NCBI GenBank assembly: GCA_002332905.1
Contig: DDAM01000043.1
Location: 1 to 13,744 of the forward strand
Reading direction: 5' to 3'
Origin: Firmicutes bacterium UBA2058
GTDB taxonomy: Bacteria; Bacillota; Clostridia; Tissierellales; Sedimentibacteraceae
DNA length: 13,744 nucleotides
A model generated the notes under the pieces. That model ran no database searches and was not told the origin of the DNA. It saw only the letters and a program-made list of their open reading frames with translations. A program made the position numbers and the translations under genes. Below, piece after piece: positions 13,692 through 13,744 of this stretch. Position 1 is the stretch's first letter, and the number at the start of each line of letters is the position of its first letter.

Positions 13692-13744
13692 TTTTGTCCC
13701 ACTCCTAGATAAAAATATTTTTTTATAAAAGATGTCCTCACTGT

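Noticed and set aside
1..13744. CRISPR array, tRNA or rRNA genes, phage or toxin-antitoxin modules
   Set aside because: Read on both strands, no regularly spaced repeats, cloverleaf sequences, phage-type genes or convincing toxin-antitoxin gene pairs were seen.

Overview
The window looks like an ordinary chromosomal stretch of a low-G+C, spore-forming clostridium. Evidence: strongly A+T-rich coding and intergenic DNA, strong AGGAGG-type ribosome binding sites, consensus sigma-A promoters, intrinsic terminators after most transcription units, an S-box (SAM-I) and a ydaO-type (c-di-AMP) riboswitch, and two cell-wall proteins of kinds common in spore formers (a LysM/SleB-like hydrolase and a decayed SpoIID-like protein). 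There is no tRNA, rRNA, CRISPR array, phage gene or intact transposon.

Layout. Bases 1-1760: the start of an unseen leftward gene at the very edge, then a leftward NhaC-superfamily transporter (predicted methionine transporter MetT) under a SAM-I riboswitch with an intrinsic terminator. Its promoter faces a second consensus promoter across a 10-bp inverted repeat; the rightward one drives an alpha/beta hydrolase (1785-2765) of clearly higher G+C than its neighbours. Then come the M3 peptidase PepF (2950-4713, own promoter and terminator) and a GH3-family acyl-adenylating protein (4899-6614). A bidirectional terminator separates the GH3 gene from a convergent small guanylate-kinase-like P-loop protein (6682-7209).

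From 7210 the left part of the intergenic region holds only the promoter of the P-loop gene. The right part holds a sigma-A promoter and a c-di-AMP riboswitch whose aptamer ends right next to the Shine-Dalgarno sequence of the LysM/SleB-like hydrolase (7683-8450). Next is an unrecognised small membrane protein with a TTG start (8576-9088). It is followed by a broken peptidoglycan-binding gene (9222-10841), in which a central piece of a SpoIID-like domain is still readable in another frame, followed by four intact PG_binding_1 repeats. Two hairpins and a 10-bp direct repeat separate this from a two-gene operon, a MerR/BmrR-type regulator (11137-11970) and a beta-lactamase-fold serine hydrolase (12004-13002). 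The operon's promoter has the 19-bp spacer and dyad typical of MerR-activated promoters. The right end holds a possible 22-residue small protein with its own near-consensus promoter, and a Rid-family protein that lacks the catalytic arginine.

How the genes fit together. The window is a row of short, independently controlled units, not one pathway. Clear control themes are SAM sensing of a transporter, c-di-AMP sensing of a wall hydrolase, and likely effector-induced MerR control of a serine hydrolase. I see no obvious new multi-gene system. The items most worth a second look are the riboswitch abutting the ribosome binding site, the small gene at 13142, the MerR-hydrolase pair, the GH3 protein and the decayed SpoIID-like gene.
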